64,000 nucleotides of DNA from Alphaproteobacteria bacterium (GTDB lineage Bacteria; Myxococcota_A; UBA796; GCA-2862545), in assembly GCA_020632885.1 (NCBI GenBank), contig JACKEQ010000008.1, forward strand, positions 124,001 through 188,000, read 5' to 3'. The notes under the pieces were generated by a model. It was not told the origin of the DNA. It ran no database searches and saw nothing but the letters and a program-made list of their open reading frames with translations. The position numbers were made by a program, and so were the translations under genes. Of the stretch, positions 41,289-52,529 are shown in pieces; the first letter of the stretch is position 1, and every line of letters starts with the position of its first letter.

Positions 41289-44200
41289 TCCTGGCGGTGC
41301 TCCAGGGCTGCGGCCTGTACCTCGGGGCCGACGCGGTGAGCGAGCGTCTGGACGCCGACGGAGACGGCTTCATCGCCCTCGAGCTCGGCGGCGACGACTG
41401 CAACGACCGGCAGTCCTGGGTGTACCCGGGTGCTGTCGACGAGCCCTACGACGGCGTGGACGCCGACTGCGCCGGGAACGACGACTTCGACGCGGACGGC
41501 GACGGGCTGCGGCCACGCGAGCTCGGCGGGGCCGACTGCGACGACCGCACGCCCACCGTCCGCAACACGCCCATCGCCTGGCGGCTCGACTGCGACGCCG
41601 ACGGCGTGCCCGGCGAGGTGGTGGAGGAGAGCTGCGGCGAGCCCGACCGCGCCGACCGCTGCGGTGCCGGAGCGGACGAGCCGTGGGTGCGCGACCGTCC
41701 GGGCCTGCTGGTCGACTGCGACGACGACGACGCGGGTGCCTTCCCCGGGCGTCCCGACGTCCCGTACGACGGCCGCGATGCCAACTGCGACGGCCGCAAC
41801 GACTACGACGCGGACGGCGACGGCTTCGTGGCGGCGGGCTTCCCGGCGATGGCGGGGGGCACGGCCCCCGGTGTGGGCGACTGCGACGACACCGACCCCT
41901 CCGCATGGCCCGGCCAGCCCGAGATCTTCTACAACGGTGTCGACAACGACTGCGCCGGCGGCGACGACTTCGACGCGGACGGTGACGGCGTGCGCGCGCC
42001 CGACGGCGTGCCCGGAACGCCGGACGACTGCAACGACCTCGACGCCTCCATCCTGCCCGGGGCGCCGGACGACCCGTACGACGGGCTCGACAGCGACTGC
42101 GACGGGCCGGACTCCTTCGACCTCGACGGCGACGGCGCGCCTCATCCGGCCATCGTGATCTTCGACCCCTCGGTGTCCCTCGCGCTCACCGACTGCGACG
42201 ACGGCGACCCCGCGGTGCGTCCTGGGGTGCCGGACGCCCCGTACGACGGGCAGGACGCCGACTGCGACGGGCGCAACGACTACGACGCGGACGGCGACGG
42301 CTTCGTGCCCGACGCCTGGGCGTCGGTCGCCGGGCTGCCGGCAGGGGACTGCGACGACCTCGACCGCGCCGTGAGCCCCGCGGCCCTCGATCTGCCCTAC
42401 GACGGCGTGGACAGCGACTGTGCGGGCGACGACGACTTCGACCGCGACCGGGACGGCGCGCGGGTGGACGTGGACTGCGACGACACCGACCCGGCCGTGC
42501 GTCCCGGGCTTCCGGACGCCTGGTACGACGGGGTGGACAGCGACTGCGACGGGCGCAACGACTTCGACGCGGACGGCGACGGGTTCGTGCGGGCCGCGAA
42601 CAGCGACCGGGCGGGCGGCACGGCACCCGGGCAGGGCGACTGCGACGACGCGGACGCCTCGGTGAACCCCGGGCGCCCCGAGGACTTCGCCGACCCGCGG
42701 GACGAGGACTGCAACCCCGCCAACGAGCTCGACCACGACCTCGACGGATGGCCCACCGCCGACGACTGCGACGACGCTGACCCGCGCGTGTTCCCGGGGG
42801 CTCCGGAGGTCTGGTACGACGGCCTGGACCAGGGGTGCGACGGAGGGGACGACTACGACGCGGACGGCGACGGGTTCTACCCGCCCGGAGTGCCGTCGGC
42901 GCCTGTCGACCCCGCGCTGCACGACTGCGACGACTTCCGGGCGGACGTGAACCCCGGGGTCCTGGACGTCCCGTACGACGGCGTCGACGCGGACTGTGCG
43001 GGCGATGACGACGACGACGCCGATGGGGACGGGGTCCCGGTGGACCTCGACTGCGACGACACCGACCCCACCGTGTTCCCCGGGGCCCCCGAGGTCTTCT
43101 ACGACGGCATCGACCAGGACTGCCGCGGTGACCTCCTGGCCGACCTCGACCGGGACGGAGACGGCCACTACCTGGCGGACTGCTCGCTGTGGATCGGCCC
43201 GACGGACTGTGCGGCGCTGGTCGCAGCCTCGTGCGGCGGGCTGTGCGACGACTGCGACGACGGGAACCCCGACATCCACCCGGGCGTGGCGGACCGCGAC
43301 CCGTACGACGGGGTCGAGGAGGGCTGCCGGCCCGGGTACGACCAGGACGGGGACGGCTACGTGTGGTTCGTCTACGACGGGCTCGCGGGGCCCGGGCAGC
43401 TCACCGGCGACTGCGACGACCTCGATGCCGCCATCCATCCCGGGGCCTCCGACGTCTGGTACGACGGCGTGGACAGCGACTGCGACGGGGCCAACGACTT
43501 CGATGCGGACGGCGACGGACGGGTGCTGGAGGGCTTCCCGTACGAGGCCCAGGACCTCCAGATCGGCGACCAGTGCGACGACGACCCGCTCGGCTGGGTC
43601 GCGGACCGGCGGGTGGGGACCGCCGGCGACCTGCTGGCCGTGGACGACGGGCTGTGCGCGGAGGCCGTGCTCACCCTGGGTCCCGGGGTCTACGTGCTCG
43701 ATCGACCCGTGGAGCTGGGGCGCTCGCGGGTGGAGCTCGTGGGCGGGCCGAGCCGTCTGGTCGCTTCCGGAGCCCACCGGCTCGTCGATGCCGATGTGGA
43801 GGCTCTGGTCGTGCGGGATGTCACGCTCTCCGGGGGCACGGGCGACGACGGGGGCTGCCTCCGGGCCCACGGCGACGTCGAGCTGCACGGGGTCACGCTG
43901 GAGGGCTGCACGGCCACGGGGTCCGGCGGTGGGGCCTGGATCTCCGGGACCCTCCGGGCCACGGACCTCACGGCGCTGGACGGCAGCGCGACCGGCGGTG
44001 CCGGCCTCTACGTGACCGGTGGCGCCCTGGACGTCGATCTGGACGGGGTGGAGCTCCTCTCGAACCGCGCCACGTCCGACGGGGCCGGGGTTCTCGTCGC
44101 AGGTACGGGCACCGTGCGCATCACCGGACTGCGCTCGCTGGACGACGCGGCTGCCGCGGATGGCGGGGCCCTCTGGCTCGGGGGCGACCTGGACGTGGAG

Positions 44201-44905
44201 CTCGTGGACCTCCAGGCCCTCGCCGACAGGGCGGGGGGCACAGGCGCCGCCGTGTTCGCGGAAGGGGTCAGCGGGTCGGTGTCCGGGCTCGTCGTCTCCC
44301 TCGGACAGGCGGGCGGAGCCCTCGTCGAGGCCGTCGATGCGGGGTCCCTGGAGCTGTCGGCGCTCGTCGTGAGCGGCGGGAGCGCGCCCCGGGCCGTCGC
44401 GGTCGTCGATCCGCTCGGGTCCGTCGTGCTCGACGACGTCGTGGTGCGCGGGGTCGCCGCTCGCCAGGGCCTGGTGGTCGAGCGCGCCCCCGACGTCGTC
44501 GGCTGGCGTCTCGCGGTGGTCGGCCTGACGGTGCCGGCGGGAACCCTGTCTTCGGCCGGGGTCGTCGTGGACGCCGCGGTCGCCGACCTCGCCTGGGTCA
44601 CCGCGGTCGACTCGCCCGTGGACGCCCAGATCCGGCTCGTCCGCGGCGGCACCCTCGCGGCGGCGGTGCTCGGCGGACCCGTCGGGCTCGAGGTCGTGGG
44701 GGGCTCGGTGTCCCTCGACGCCGTGCACCACGTCCTCGGCGCGGTCTCTGTCCCCTCCGGCCTGTCCTGCCCGACCTGCTCGGCGTCTCCCGGGAGTCCC
44801 TTCCTCGCTGCACGTCCCTCGAACGACGTCCACCTCGTCGATGCCCTGGGCGGCTGCGCGGGCGAGGGGCAGCCCTGCCACCCGGGCTACTGGGGCGCGC
44901 CGTGA
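41285..44905 (+). CDS. DCDD-repeat (MopE-type) lipoprotein 2 with C-terminal beta-helix-like region
   Basis: 1206 residues, uninterrupted. GTG at 41285 overlaps the previous stop; lipobox LQGC at residues 6-9. About 14 DCDD/DCND repeats fill residues ~18-770, each with DADGDG and YDGVDxDC elements, giving a strongly acidic, Cys-paired, calcium-binding-like stalk. From ~790 the pattern changes to short repeated strands (GCLRAHGDVELHGVTLEGC, GALDVDLDGVELLSN) typical of right-handed parallel beta-helices. It ends with a CxxC (CPTC) and CHPGYWGAP. Probably a long outer-membrane surface protein. The four paralogues here form a tandem family. Confidence 0.85.
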   Translation: MILAVLQGCGLYLGADAVSERLDADGDGFIALELGGDDCNDRQSWVYPGAVDEPYDGVDADCAGNDDFDADGDGLRPRELGGADCDDRTPTVRNTPIAWRLDCDADGVPGEVVEESCGEPDRADRCGAGADEPWVRDRPGLLVDCDDDDAGAFPGRPDVPYDGRDANCDGRNDYDADGDGFVAAGFPAMAGGTAPGVGDCDDTDPSAWPGQPEIFYNGVDNDCAGGDDFDADGDGVRAPDGVPGTPDDCNDLDASILPGAPDDPYDGLDSDCDGPDSFDLDGDGAPHPAIVIFDPSVSLALTDCDDGDPAVRPGVPDAPYDGQDADCDGRNDYDADGDGFVPDAWASVAGLPAGDCDDLDRAVSPAALDLPYDGVDSDCAGDDDFDRDRDGARVDVDCDDTDPAVRPGLPDAWYDGVDSDCDGRNDFDADGDGFVRAANSDRAGGTAPGQGDCDDADASVNPGRPEDFADPRDEDCNPANELDHDLDGWPTADDCDDADPRVFPGAPEVWYDGLDQGCDGGDDYDADGDGFYPPGVPSAPVDPALHDCDDFRADVNPGVLDVPYDGVDADCAGDDDDDADGDGVPVDLDCDDTDPTVFPGAPEVFYDGIDQDCRGDLLADLDRDGDGHYLADCSLWIGPTDCAALVAASCGGLCDDCDDGNPDIHPGVADRDPYDGVEEGCRPGYDQDGDGYVWFVYDGLAGPGQLTGDCDDLDAAIHPGASDVWYDGVDSDCDGANDFDADGDGRVLEGFPYEAQDLQIGDQCDDDPLGWVADRRVGTAGDLLAVDDGLCAEAVLTLGPGVYVLDRPVELGRSRVELVGGPSRLVASGAHRLVDADVEALVVRDVTLSGGTGDDGGCLRAHGDVELHGVTLEGCTATGSGGGAWISGTLRATDLTALDGSATGGAGLYVTGGALDVDLDGVELLSNRATSDGAGVLVAGTGTVRITGLRSLDDAAAADGGALWLGGDLDVELVDLQALADRAGGTGAAVFAEGVSGSVSGLVVSLGQAGGALVEAVDAGSLELSALVVSGGSAPRAVAVVDPLGSVVLDDVVVRGVAARQGLVVERAPDVVGWRLAVVGLTVPAGTLSSAGVVVDAAVADLAWVTAVDSPVDAQIRLVRGGTLAAAVLGGPVGLEVVGGSVSLDAVHHVLGAVSVPSGLSCPTCSASPGSPFLAARPSNDVHLVDALGGCAGEGQPCHPGYWGAP

Positions 44906-46152
44906 TCGCGCTCCTGCTCTCGTGTGGCCTCTGGATCGACGGCGACGAGGTCCGTCTGCGTACGGACGCCGATGCGGACGGGTTCTTCTCGCGCGCGGTG
45001 GGCGGGAACGACTGCGACGACAGCGACCCCGAGGTGCGCCCGGGCGCGCGGGAGATCTGGTACGACGGGGTGGATCAGGACTGCTCGGGCGGCTCCGACT
45101 TCGACCAGGACAAGGACGGCCTGCTGGCGTCCGCGTACGGCGGCACCGACTGCGACGACACCGACCGCACGGTGCGCGCCACGCCGCAGATCTGGCACGC
45201 CGACTGCGACGGGGACGGCCTCGTCGGGTCCGTGGAGGTCCCGGCCTGCGACCGGCCCACGACCCTCGCGGTGTGCGACGGTCAGCCCGCGGCGGCCTGG
45301 CGTCTCGACGGGGTCATCGACTGCGACGATGCGGACGCGAGCGTACCGGCCGCCGAAGAGACCTGGTACGACGGCGTGGATCAGGACTGCGACGGCGGGA
45401 ACGACTACGACGCGGACGGCGACGGCTTCGTGCCCGACGCGTGGCTCGCGGTCGCCCCGCCGGGCTCGGTGGGCGGGGACTGCGACGACGCCGACCCGAC
45501 CGTGTGGCCCGGCGCGGTGGACCCTCCCTTCGACGACGTGGACAGCGCGTGCGACGGGGACGTGTTCGAGCACGACCGCGACCGGGACGGCTTCGAGCCG
45601 CCGCTCGACTGCGACGACCTCGCGGCCTTCGTGCATCCGGCGGCGGTCGAGGTCTGGTACGACGGCGTGGACCAGGACTGCGACGGCGCGGACGACCACG
45701 ACCGGGACGGTGACGGGTTCAGGCCGCTCGCCTTCGCGAACGGCGCGCCGGCGGACTGCGACGACGGCGACCCGTCGGTGTACCCCGGGGCTCCGGACGT
45801 GCCGTACGACGGGGTGGACGCCGACTGCCTGGGCGACCCCGACTACGACCTCGACGGTGACGGCTTCGTGGGCGGTGGGCCCTTCGTGACCGGCCTTGTG
45901 ATGGACTGCGACGACGGCGACCCCTCCGTGAGCCCGGTGGCCCAGGAGGTCTGGTACGACGGGGTGGATCAGGACTGCGACGGCGGGAGCGACCACGACG
46001 CGGACCGGGATGGGTGGGTGCCCCTCGCGTCTGCGGCCTTCGCGCTGCCGGGCGAGCAGGTCGGCGACTGCGACGACCACCGGAGCGACGTGCACCCCGG
46101 GGCTCCCGACCCCGTGGACGGCGTGGACGCCGACTGCGACGGGGTGCCGTGA
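44902..46152 (+). CDS. DCDD-repeat (MopE-type) lipoprotein 3
   Basis: 416 residues. GTG at 44902 overlaps the previous stop; the signal is very short with lipobox LLSC. About eight DCDD repeats make up the whole mature protein, with no C-terminal domain. Its N-terminus is closely similar to that of lipoprotein 1 (same order: FSRA.GG.DCD, WYDGVDxDC, SAYGG.DCDD, DCDGDG), which indicates tandem duplication. It ends VDADCDGVP; the TGA overlaps the next ATG (TGATG). Confidence 0.85.
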   Translation: MIALLLSCGLWIDGDEVRLRTDADADGFFSRAVGGNDCDDSDPEVRPGAREIWYDGVDQDCSGGSDFDQDKDGLLASAYGGTDCDDTDRTVRATPQIWHADCDGDGLVGSVEVPACDRPTTLAVCDGQPAAAWRLDGVIDCDDADASVPAAEETWYDGVDQDCDGGNDYDADGDGFVPDAWLAVAPPGSVGGDCDDADPTVWPGAVDPPFDDVDSACDGDVFEHDRDRDGFEPPLDCDDLAAFVHPAAVEVWYDGVDQDCDGADDHDRDGDGFRPLAFANGAPADCDDGDPSVYPGAPDVPYDGVDADCLGDPDYDLDGDGFVGGGPFVTGLVMDCDDGDPSVSPVAQEVWYDGVDQDCDGGSDHDADRDGWVPLASAAFALPGEQVGDCDDHRSDVHPGAPDPVDGVDADCDGVP

Positions 46153-49100
46153 TGCTGGCGCTGCTGGCGGGGTGCATCGGCACCGGGGGGTTCCTGGACC
46201 TCGACGACGACGGCTTCCCGTCCATCGCGTCGGGTGGGACGGACTGCGACGACGCGGATCCGGCGGTGCACCCGGGTGCCGTGGAGCGGTGGTACGACGG
46301 CGTGGACCAGGACTGCTCGGGTGGATCCGACTACGACGCGGACGGGGACGGGGTGGACGCGGATCTGGTGTCGGGCGCGGACTGCGACGACCGGGACCCG
46401 ACGGTCACCACGCGTCCCACGACGGTCTACGCGGACTGTGACGGCGACGGCGTGACCTCGGGGGTCCCCGTGGTGCTGCCCTGCGGCGAGCCCACCGCGG
46501 ACGTGCTGGCCGTGCTCAGGCCCTGCGGCACCGCACGGGCGCCGGCGGGCGGCTTCCGGAGCGCCGCGAGCGACCCGGCGGACTGCGACGACGCCGATGT
46601 GGACGTGCTCCCGGGACCCCAGGCGGAGCGCTGGTACGACGGCGCGGATCGGAACTGCGACGGTCGCAACGACTGGGACGCGGATGGCGACGGGTTCGTG
46701 CGGGTGGGTGCAGACGGGCGGGCGGGCGGCACGGCGCCCGGGGTGGGCGACTGCGACGACACGCGCGCCGACGTGTTCCCGGGGGCCCCCGACACCGCTG
46801 CGGACGGCCTGGACGCCGACTGCGACGGCACGCGCGAGCTCGATCTCGACGCGGACGGCTTCGTGGCGGGCCCGGCCTCCGGAGGGCTGCCGGGGGGCGA
46901 CTGCGACGACGGTGACCCCACCGTGGCCCCCGACCGCGTGGAGCGCGCCTGCGACGGGCTCGACAACGACTGCGATCCCGCGACCGACGACCGCCCGGAC
47001 CCCGACGGGGACGGCCTGGCCTGCGAGCTGGACTGCGCGCCGGACGACCCGGCCGTGTTCGTGGGGGCCGCCGAGCTCTGCAACGGGGTCGACGACGACT
47101 GCGACGGCGAGGTCGACGAGGGGCTGCGGGTCGACCAGTACTGGGACCCCGACGGCGACGGGTATGGCGCGGGCCCCGTGGTGTTCTTCGGCTGTCCGGT
47201 GCCCGGCCTGGCCGCGGCGGACGGCGACTGTGCGGAGGGCCGGGCGGACGTGCACCCCGGAGCCCCCGAGCTGTGCAACGGGGTCGACGACGACTGCTCC
47301 GGGGCCGTGGACGACGTCCTGGTCGTCGTGTTCGAGGACCTGGACGGCGACGGGCTCGGCGGGGCGGCCGTGGAGGTCTGCGACCCGACGGGCTTCGCGA
47401 CGGCGGGCGGGGACTGCGACGACAGCGACCCCACCGTGGGCCTCGGGGCGGCGTGGTACGCGGACTGCGACCACGACGGCTACCTCGGGGCCGAGCCCTT
47501 CCTGGCCTGCGATCGACCCGCGGCGGACGCGCTGGTGACCTCCATCTGCGGGCTCACCGGCGTCTCGGCGACCCCGCCGACCGCCGTGCTCCTGGACTGC
47601 GACGATGGCTCGTCGGCGGTGCGTCCCTTCCGGTCGGACGTCTGCAACGGCGTGGACGACGACTGCGACGGCCGGGTGGACGAGGGGCACACCGCCTGGC
47701 TCGATGCCGACGGGGACGGTCTGGGTGCGGGGGACCCCGTGGCCGGGTGCCCGGACGGGGTGACCTTCGTGGACAACGCGCTGGACGGCTGCGACGACCT
47801 CCCGACCCGCTGGGCCGCCGCGGTGCGTGGGGAGCCGGGGGACGAGCTCCAGGTCCTGCTCGATCAGGTGTGCCCGGACGGCGTGGTGACCCTGGCGGAC
47901 GCGGTGTGGCCGGTGGGAGGCGGGCTCCACGTCGACGTCCCGCTCTCCCTGGTGGGCGAGGGGACCGCCACGTTGGATCTCCTGGGTGACGGACGCGTGG
48001 ATGCGCACGCGCCGGCGCGCCTCGAGGGGCTGGTCGTGACGAACGGCCGGGCCACGGGGCTCGGGGGCTGCGTGCGGGGGGCCGACGGGCTGGAGCTCGT
48101 GGACGTGGTGGTGTCGGGCTGCGCCGTGGACCCCGAGCCCGTGCTGGCCGATGCCGCCGCGGAGGCCTGCTGGACGGGCGCCTGCGGGGGGTGTGTGTTC
48201 GCTTCGGGTGCCGTCACGGCCAGCGGGGTCGTGCTGGAGGACTGTGCGGCTGCGGCCGGCGGGGGCCTCTGGGTCGGCGGGAGCGGGGTCCTCACGGACG
48301 TGGTCGTCGACGGGACCCGTACCGAGGCCTCCCGGGTGCATGCGGGCTTCGGGACGGCCGGCACGGACGGGGGCTGCGCGCTCGGGCGGTGCGGCGGGGG
48401 CGTGTACGCCAGAGGGCCTCTCGTGCTCGCGGACGTCCGGATCGAGGGGTCCGTGGGCACCGACGGCGCCGGGCTCTACACCACGTCGGACGTGGACGCC
48501 GTGGGCCTGGAGGTCGTCGGCACCACGAGCAGCGCGGGTGCCGGGGCCATCGCGCACGACGGGGCGTCCTTCGCGTGCACCGGGTGCTCGCTGCGCGACA
48601 ACCACACCGACGACGGCTTCCGTCCTTCCGCGCTGGAGTCCGATGGCGTCGTGATGCTCGTGGACACGGAGGTGATCGGCAACCACCCCGACGTCGTGCC
48701 CGCGGTGTACGCGTGCCAGCCCGGGCAGGTCGGGTGCACCGCGCGCTGGACGCTGGTCGACACGGTGTTCGACCGGGAGCCGTGCCGTTCGCGACGGCGT
48801 GTGGGTCGGGTGTCACGCTCTATGGGCTCGCGTCCACGGTGGTCGGCGGGAGCTCGCTCGGCATGGTGCTCGGCGGGGAGGTCTCGGTGGTGGGCCACCA
48901 CATGCCGGGCGGCTCGTTGGCGCTGCTGTTCCCGGACGGTCCCGTCGAGGTGCGGGACACTCGGCTCGACGCGGGTCGCATCGCGCTGATCGGCGGGGAG
49001 GGCGGCACGTTCGCGAACCTGGCGCTCCTCGGCGACAGCGGAGACCCCCCCGCTTCGGCTCGACAGCTCCGGGGGCGCCCGTGGTGGTCGACCAGGTGAC

Positions 49101-49480
49101 CTTCGTGGGGGCGTCGAGCGGCCTGCGGTTCCAGGGGTCGAGCGCCTACACCGTCACGGACGTCGTCGGGCAGGGGCCGTCGACGGTCATCGCCCAGGCG
49201 CCTTTGGGCACGGTCGCCCGCGCGGTGTTCGGCATCGGGGCCGCGCCCACCGGCGGTCTCGCGTGCTCGGGCTGCGGGACGGTGGCCGGTGGGCTGGTGT
49301 CCACCGTCGACCTGCACATCGATCCGGGCCCTCGAGGGAGACGCCCTGCGCGGGCAGGGCACCGGGGACGGCTGCGACGCGACGTCCCCGGCGGTGTGCT
49401 TCGACCCCGGGTACCACGGGGGGCCCGAGGCGCGCCCTGATCTCACGGGTCGGCGCGGAGGCTCCTGCCCTGGAGGATGA
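46152..49480 (+). CDS. DCDD-repeat (MopE-type) lipoprotein 4 with beta-helix-like C-terminus; 3' end frameshifted
   Basis: ATG at 46152, lipobox LAGC. Residues ~15-560 hold about seven DCDD repeats plus three copies of the classical MopE form CNGVDDDC.G.VDE. From ~600 the sequence becomes beta-helix-like (GLVVTNGRATGLGGCVRG, LVDVVVSGCAV), like lipoprotein 2. The frame is open to 48989 but sense is lost at ~48780 and passes to a second frame, at ~49055 (a run of seven C) to a third, and near 49335 to a last one with DGCDATSPAVCFDPGYHGG, mirroring the CHPGYWGAP end of lipoprotein 2. The true stop could be 49440 or 49480. Confidence 0.78.
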
Positions 49481-51923
49481 GGCCCACGAACACCCCGAGG
49501 AACAGGGCCAGGCTCGCGAACAGGGGGAGGGTGATCAGGCTGACGGAGCCGAGGGTGATGGCGACGAGGCCGGAGGAGACGGCAGCGGTGAGCCAGGTGG
49601 CCAGGAACACCGGTGCCGTGCGGACCACGAGCACGCGCGAGCCACACCGACTGCGGCCGCCGATCGTGGTGGCGAGCACGAGGAAGGACATGCCGAGCGT
49701 CAGCACGACCGTCAGCGCGTAGCGGGGGCCCAGCCCTCCGGCCGCCATCTGGAGCCATGCGTCACCGAAGTCGAGCACGAGCAGGCTCCCGCCGGCCACG
49801 GCGGCGAAGATGGGGAGCAGGTGCACGGCAGGCGCCCGCAGGTCGACCCTGTCGGCGACCTGGGCGCGGAGCCGTGCGGCGTCCGCCCAGCGCATGCCAT
49901 CGAGCAGGAAGGCCTGCACGCGCGTGAGGTCCTGGGGACGGAGTGCTGCGCGTGCCTCGGGTGTCGCGACGCAGGCGAGCACGGCCTGTTCGTCGCCCTT
50001 CACGAGGGCCCGCTCGAGCGCGCGGGCGGCACCCACGGCGGTCGTGCCGCGGTCGAGCGCATCCCAGCCCTCCGTCTCCAGGCGCGCGAGCAGCCGGAGC
50101 ACCGCGAAACGCTCGGGCCAGCCGAATCGGGTCGGGAGCCTGCGCACGAGATCCGCGGCGGACACCAGGCCCGTGACGTGGTGCGGGAGGACCTGCGGGT
50201 GCGCTGCCGCGAGCTCGTCGAGGGCGCGCACGAGCTCGCGGGTGGCCCGTCCGGCAGCGGAGGTCTCCTCGGGGGACGGGGTCGTCCGGCCGTCGATCCA
50301 GGCGTTCCAGGCGAGCAGGCCGCCCATCCCGGGTGCGAGCAGGCCGGTCAGTCCCTCCACGATGCCGGAGGCCCCCCCGTCGTCGCGGACGAGGGCGGCG
50401 AGCTCCACGAAGGGCGGTCGCACCCCGCCGTCGAGGAGGGGGACGGCGGCGTGGTCGAGGGCCTCGAGGGCCACCGCGAGCTCAGCGAGAGAGCCTCCGC
50501 CGTCGCGCACCGCATCCAGACCGGCCACGGCGCGCACGAGGTCGAAGACGGGCCCTTCCCCGACGGAGCCGGGCAGGACGTCCGCGCGGAGGAGGGCGAG
50601 CAGCTCCTCGAACGTCCGGGCCGGTGGGTCCGCCTGCAACAGGCGCCAGAGCACACGGACACGTTCGGGGTCGGCGTTCACCTCGCGCAGCGTGCGCTCG
50701 ACATGGAGGGCGACCTGGGTCGCCACGACGGCCTCCTGCCTGGAGGCCAGGGCGAGCCAACCGCCCTCGTCGAGCCGCGCGGAGCGGAGGAGATGCTGGA
50801 CCGGCCAGCCGGAGAGCGCCGTCTGGAGCCCGATGGCGTCCGCGGCCACCTCGCCGACCGCGCCCTTCGGGTCCTGCAGCCCTGCCGCCCGCGCCAGGGG
50901 GCTCCAGGGACGGTCGGGATGGTGCTCCCGGAGCGTCTCGAGCAGGGCCACGAGCTCCGTCGCGCGCTCCCGAGGTGATGCCAGATCGCCCAGCACGGGG
51001 TCGAAGAGGTCCCGGAGCCGGGTGGCCACCTCGCGGATCGGGAGGTGCGCGCTGGGCGTGGGCACCCCGAGCGCGCGCAGGGTGTCGCGGTGGGCGAGCA
51101 GGCCGTCTGTGTCGACCCACCGCTCCTCGCGGAGCCGGCCCTCCACCACCGGGCGCACGTCGTGCGGCAGGAGCGGCAGGACGTCGAGGAGGGCGCGTTC
51201 GGCGAGTGGGTGCGCACCGAGGCGTGCCGTGCCACGCACGAGGGCAGGGACGACGTCCGGGTGGTCCAGACAAAGGGCGGCTCCCGCGATCAGCACGCTC
51301 CAGTCGGCGTCGTCGTGGGGTGGTGCTGCCAGCGGCTCAGCGGGCGCGAAGCCCGGCGGCGCCTCCCCGAGGGCGGCGAGCGCGAAGCCGAGGTGGGCCA
51401 CATGGCGGACGAGGCGGTGGGGCCGGTCTGTCGGCGCGAGGTCGAGCCCTGCGGGGAACGTCCTGGTCCAGAGCTGCGCTGCGGTGTGGGGGGATTGGCG
51501 GGCCAGCGCTCGTGAGGCGGTGGTCCACACGCCACGGCGACGGTCCCGGAAGAAGACACGCAGGAAGCGCGCGACCTCCGGACTCCCTGGGATCCGGACC
51601 TCGGCGAGGCAGCCGAGGGCCGCGAGGGCGTCATCGTCCCCGACCGTCAGCGGCGCATCCCAGGGCCAGGGCCCGAGGGCGGGGTCACCGAGCAGGGCGG
51701 CGGTCGCGGGGAGCTCGCTGGGGCGCTCCGCCAGCCAGCGCAGGAGCCTCCCGGTGTCCGGCTGCCCGCCGTAGGCGGCCAGCAGCTTGCGGAGGCCACG
51801 CTCCCCGTCCGCCGGGCGGCCACGGGGGACCGACAGGGTGGCTGCCCGGGTCCGGAGGTCGGCGGCGTGGGTGTCGGTCCCGTCCCAGCGGGGCAGGGTG
51901 TGGGAGGCGGGCTCCGCGGTCAT
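49443..51923 (-). CDS. Large hypothetical protein with C-terminal membrane helices
   Basis: 826 residues. The first ~700 are Leu/Ala/Arg-rich helices without clear repeats (HEAT-like in feel: LLRWLAERPSELPATAALLG, ALDHAAVPLLDGGVRPPF). The last ~110 residues contain four hydrophobic segments (ALTVVLTLGMSFLVLATTIG, LITLPLFASLALFLGVFVGL and two more). No catalytic motif recognised. Possibly a cytoplasmic scaffold fixed to the membrane by its C-terminus. ATG at 51923; single gene, convergent with the DCDD operon. Confidence 0.75.
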   Translation of the reverse strand: MTAEPASHTLPRWDGTDTHAADLRTRAATLSVPRGRPADGERGLRKLLAAYGGQPDTGRLLRWLAERPSELPATAALLGDPALGPWPWDAPLTVGDDDALAALGCLAEVRIPGSPEVARFLRVFFRDRRRGVWTTASRALARQSPHTAAQLWTRTFPAGLDLAPTDRPHRLVRHVAHLGFALAALGEAPPGFAPAEPLAAPPHDDADWSVLIAGAALCLDHPDVVPALVRGTARLGAHPLAERALLDVLPLLPHDVRPVVEGRLREERWVDTDGLLAHRDTLRALGVPTPSAHLPIREVATRLRDLFDPVLGDLASPRERATELVALLETLREHHPDRPWSPLARAAGLQDPKGAVGEVAADAIGLQTALSGWPVQHLLRSARLDEGGWLALASRQEAVVATQVALHVERTLREVNADPERVRVLWRLLQADPPARTFEELLALLRADVLPGSVGEGPVFDLVRAVAGLDAVRDGGGSLAELAVALEALDHAAVPLLDGGVRPPFVELAALVRDDGGASGIVEGLTGLLAPGMGGLLAWNAWIDGRTTPSPEETSAAGRATRELVRALDELAAAHPQVLPHHVTGLVSAADLVRRLPTRFGWPERFAVLRLLARLETEGWDALDRGTTAVGAARALERALVKGDEQAVLACVATPEARAALRPQDLTRVQAFLLDGMRWADAARLRAQVADRVDLRAPAVHLLPIFAAVAGGSLLVLDFGDAWLQMAAGGLGPRYALTVVLTLGMSFLVLATTIGGRSRCGSRVLVVRTAPVFLATWLTAAVSSGLVAITLGSVSLITLPLFASLALFLGVFVGLILQGRSLRADP

Positions 51924-51954
51924 GGCCGGAGGATGCCACGACCGGGGTCGTGGA

Positions 51955-52431
51955 TCACAGCCCGCAGAACGCGTCGCGCGACTGCCAGCTGTCGGGGTCC
52001 CCGGCGACGAACGTGCCGCTCCAGGCGTTCAGGCCCATCGAGCTGCCGTCGAAGTAGCGGATGTTGGCGTCCACGACGTAGCGGCGGCCGGCGTTCAGGG
52101 GCGGCACGCTGCCGTCCGGGCTCAGGTCCTCGTTCACCCACTCCTTCGCGCCGCCGGGGGCCTCTCCGTACACCAGCGGGTAGTCGGAGGCCTGCAGGTC
52201 CCAGACCTCCCACACGCGGAGGGAGCCCTCGCAGATGCTCGAGCCACCGGACTCCGCGCTGACCGCGATCATGTCGGGGGTCTCCGTGCCCATGCCCTCG
52301 AGGCCGATGAGGACCTCGTCGAGGGCGACCTCGCCGGTGACGACGCCCGCACAGGCGCCGGTGGGGGAGCAGGGGTCGTCGTAGCAGGCGACAGCGAGGA
52401 CGGTGACGGCGGCGAGGGCGAAGGCGCGCAT
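51955..52431 (-). CDS. Small lipoprotein, hypothetical
   Basis: 158 residues from ATG at 52431, preceded by GGAGC. Signal peptide with lipobox LAVAC, then CYDDPCSPTGACAG, a Cys-rich start. The rest is a small beta-type domain (GRRYVVDANIRYFDGSSMG). No family recognised. Divergent from the phosphatase gene, 98 bp apart. Confidence 0.75.
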   Translation of the reverse strand: MRAFALAAVTVLAVACYDDPCSPTGACAGVVTGEVALDEVLIGLEGMGTETPDMIAVSAESGGSSICEGSLRVWEVWDLQASDYPLVYGEAPGGAKEWVNEDLSPDGSVPPLNAGRRYVVDANIRYFDGSSMGLNAWSGTFVAGDPDSWQSRDAFCGL

Positions 52432-52529
52432 GGAAGCTCCAGGGTGGTGGTCTGCCACGGAGGTGTCGGGAGGGGGGCGAACGGATCACGGTTTCGATCG
52501 AGAATGCGGATCCCGATCCTGGAGGCACC

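Noticed and set aside
41135..44881. A 1248-codon open frame on the minus strand opposite DCDD lipoprotein 2
   Set aside because: It is the mirror of the repetitive DCDD codons (Val/Ala/Arg repeats), has no ribosome site or motif, and the plus frame gives proper repeats with paired Cys.
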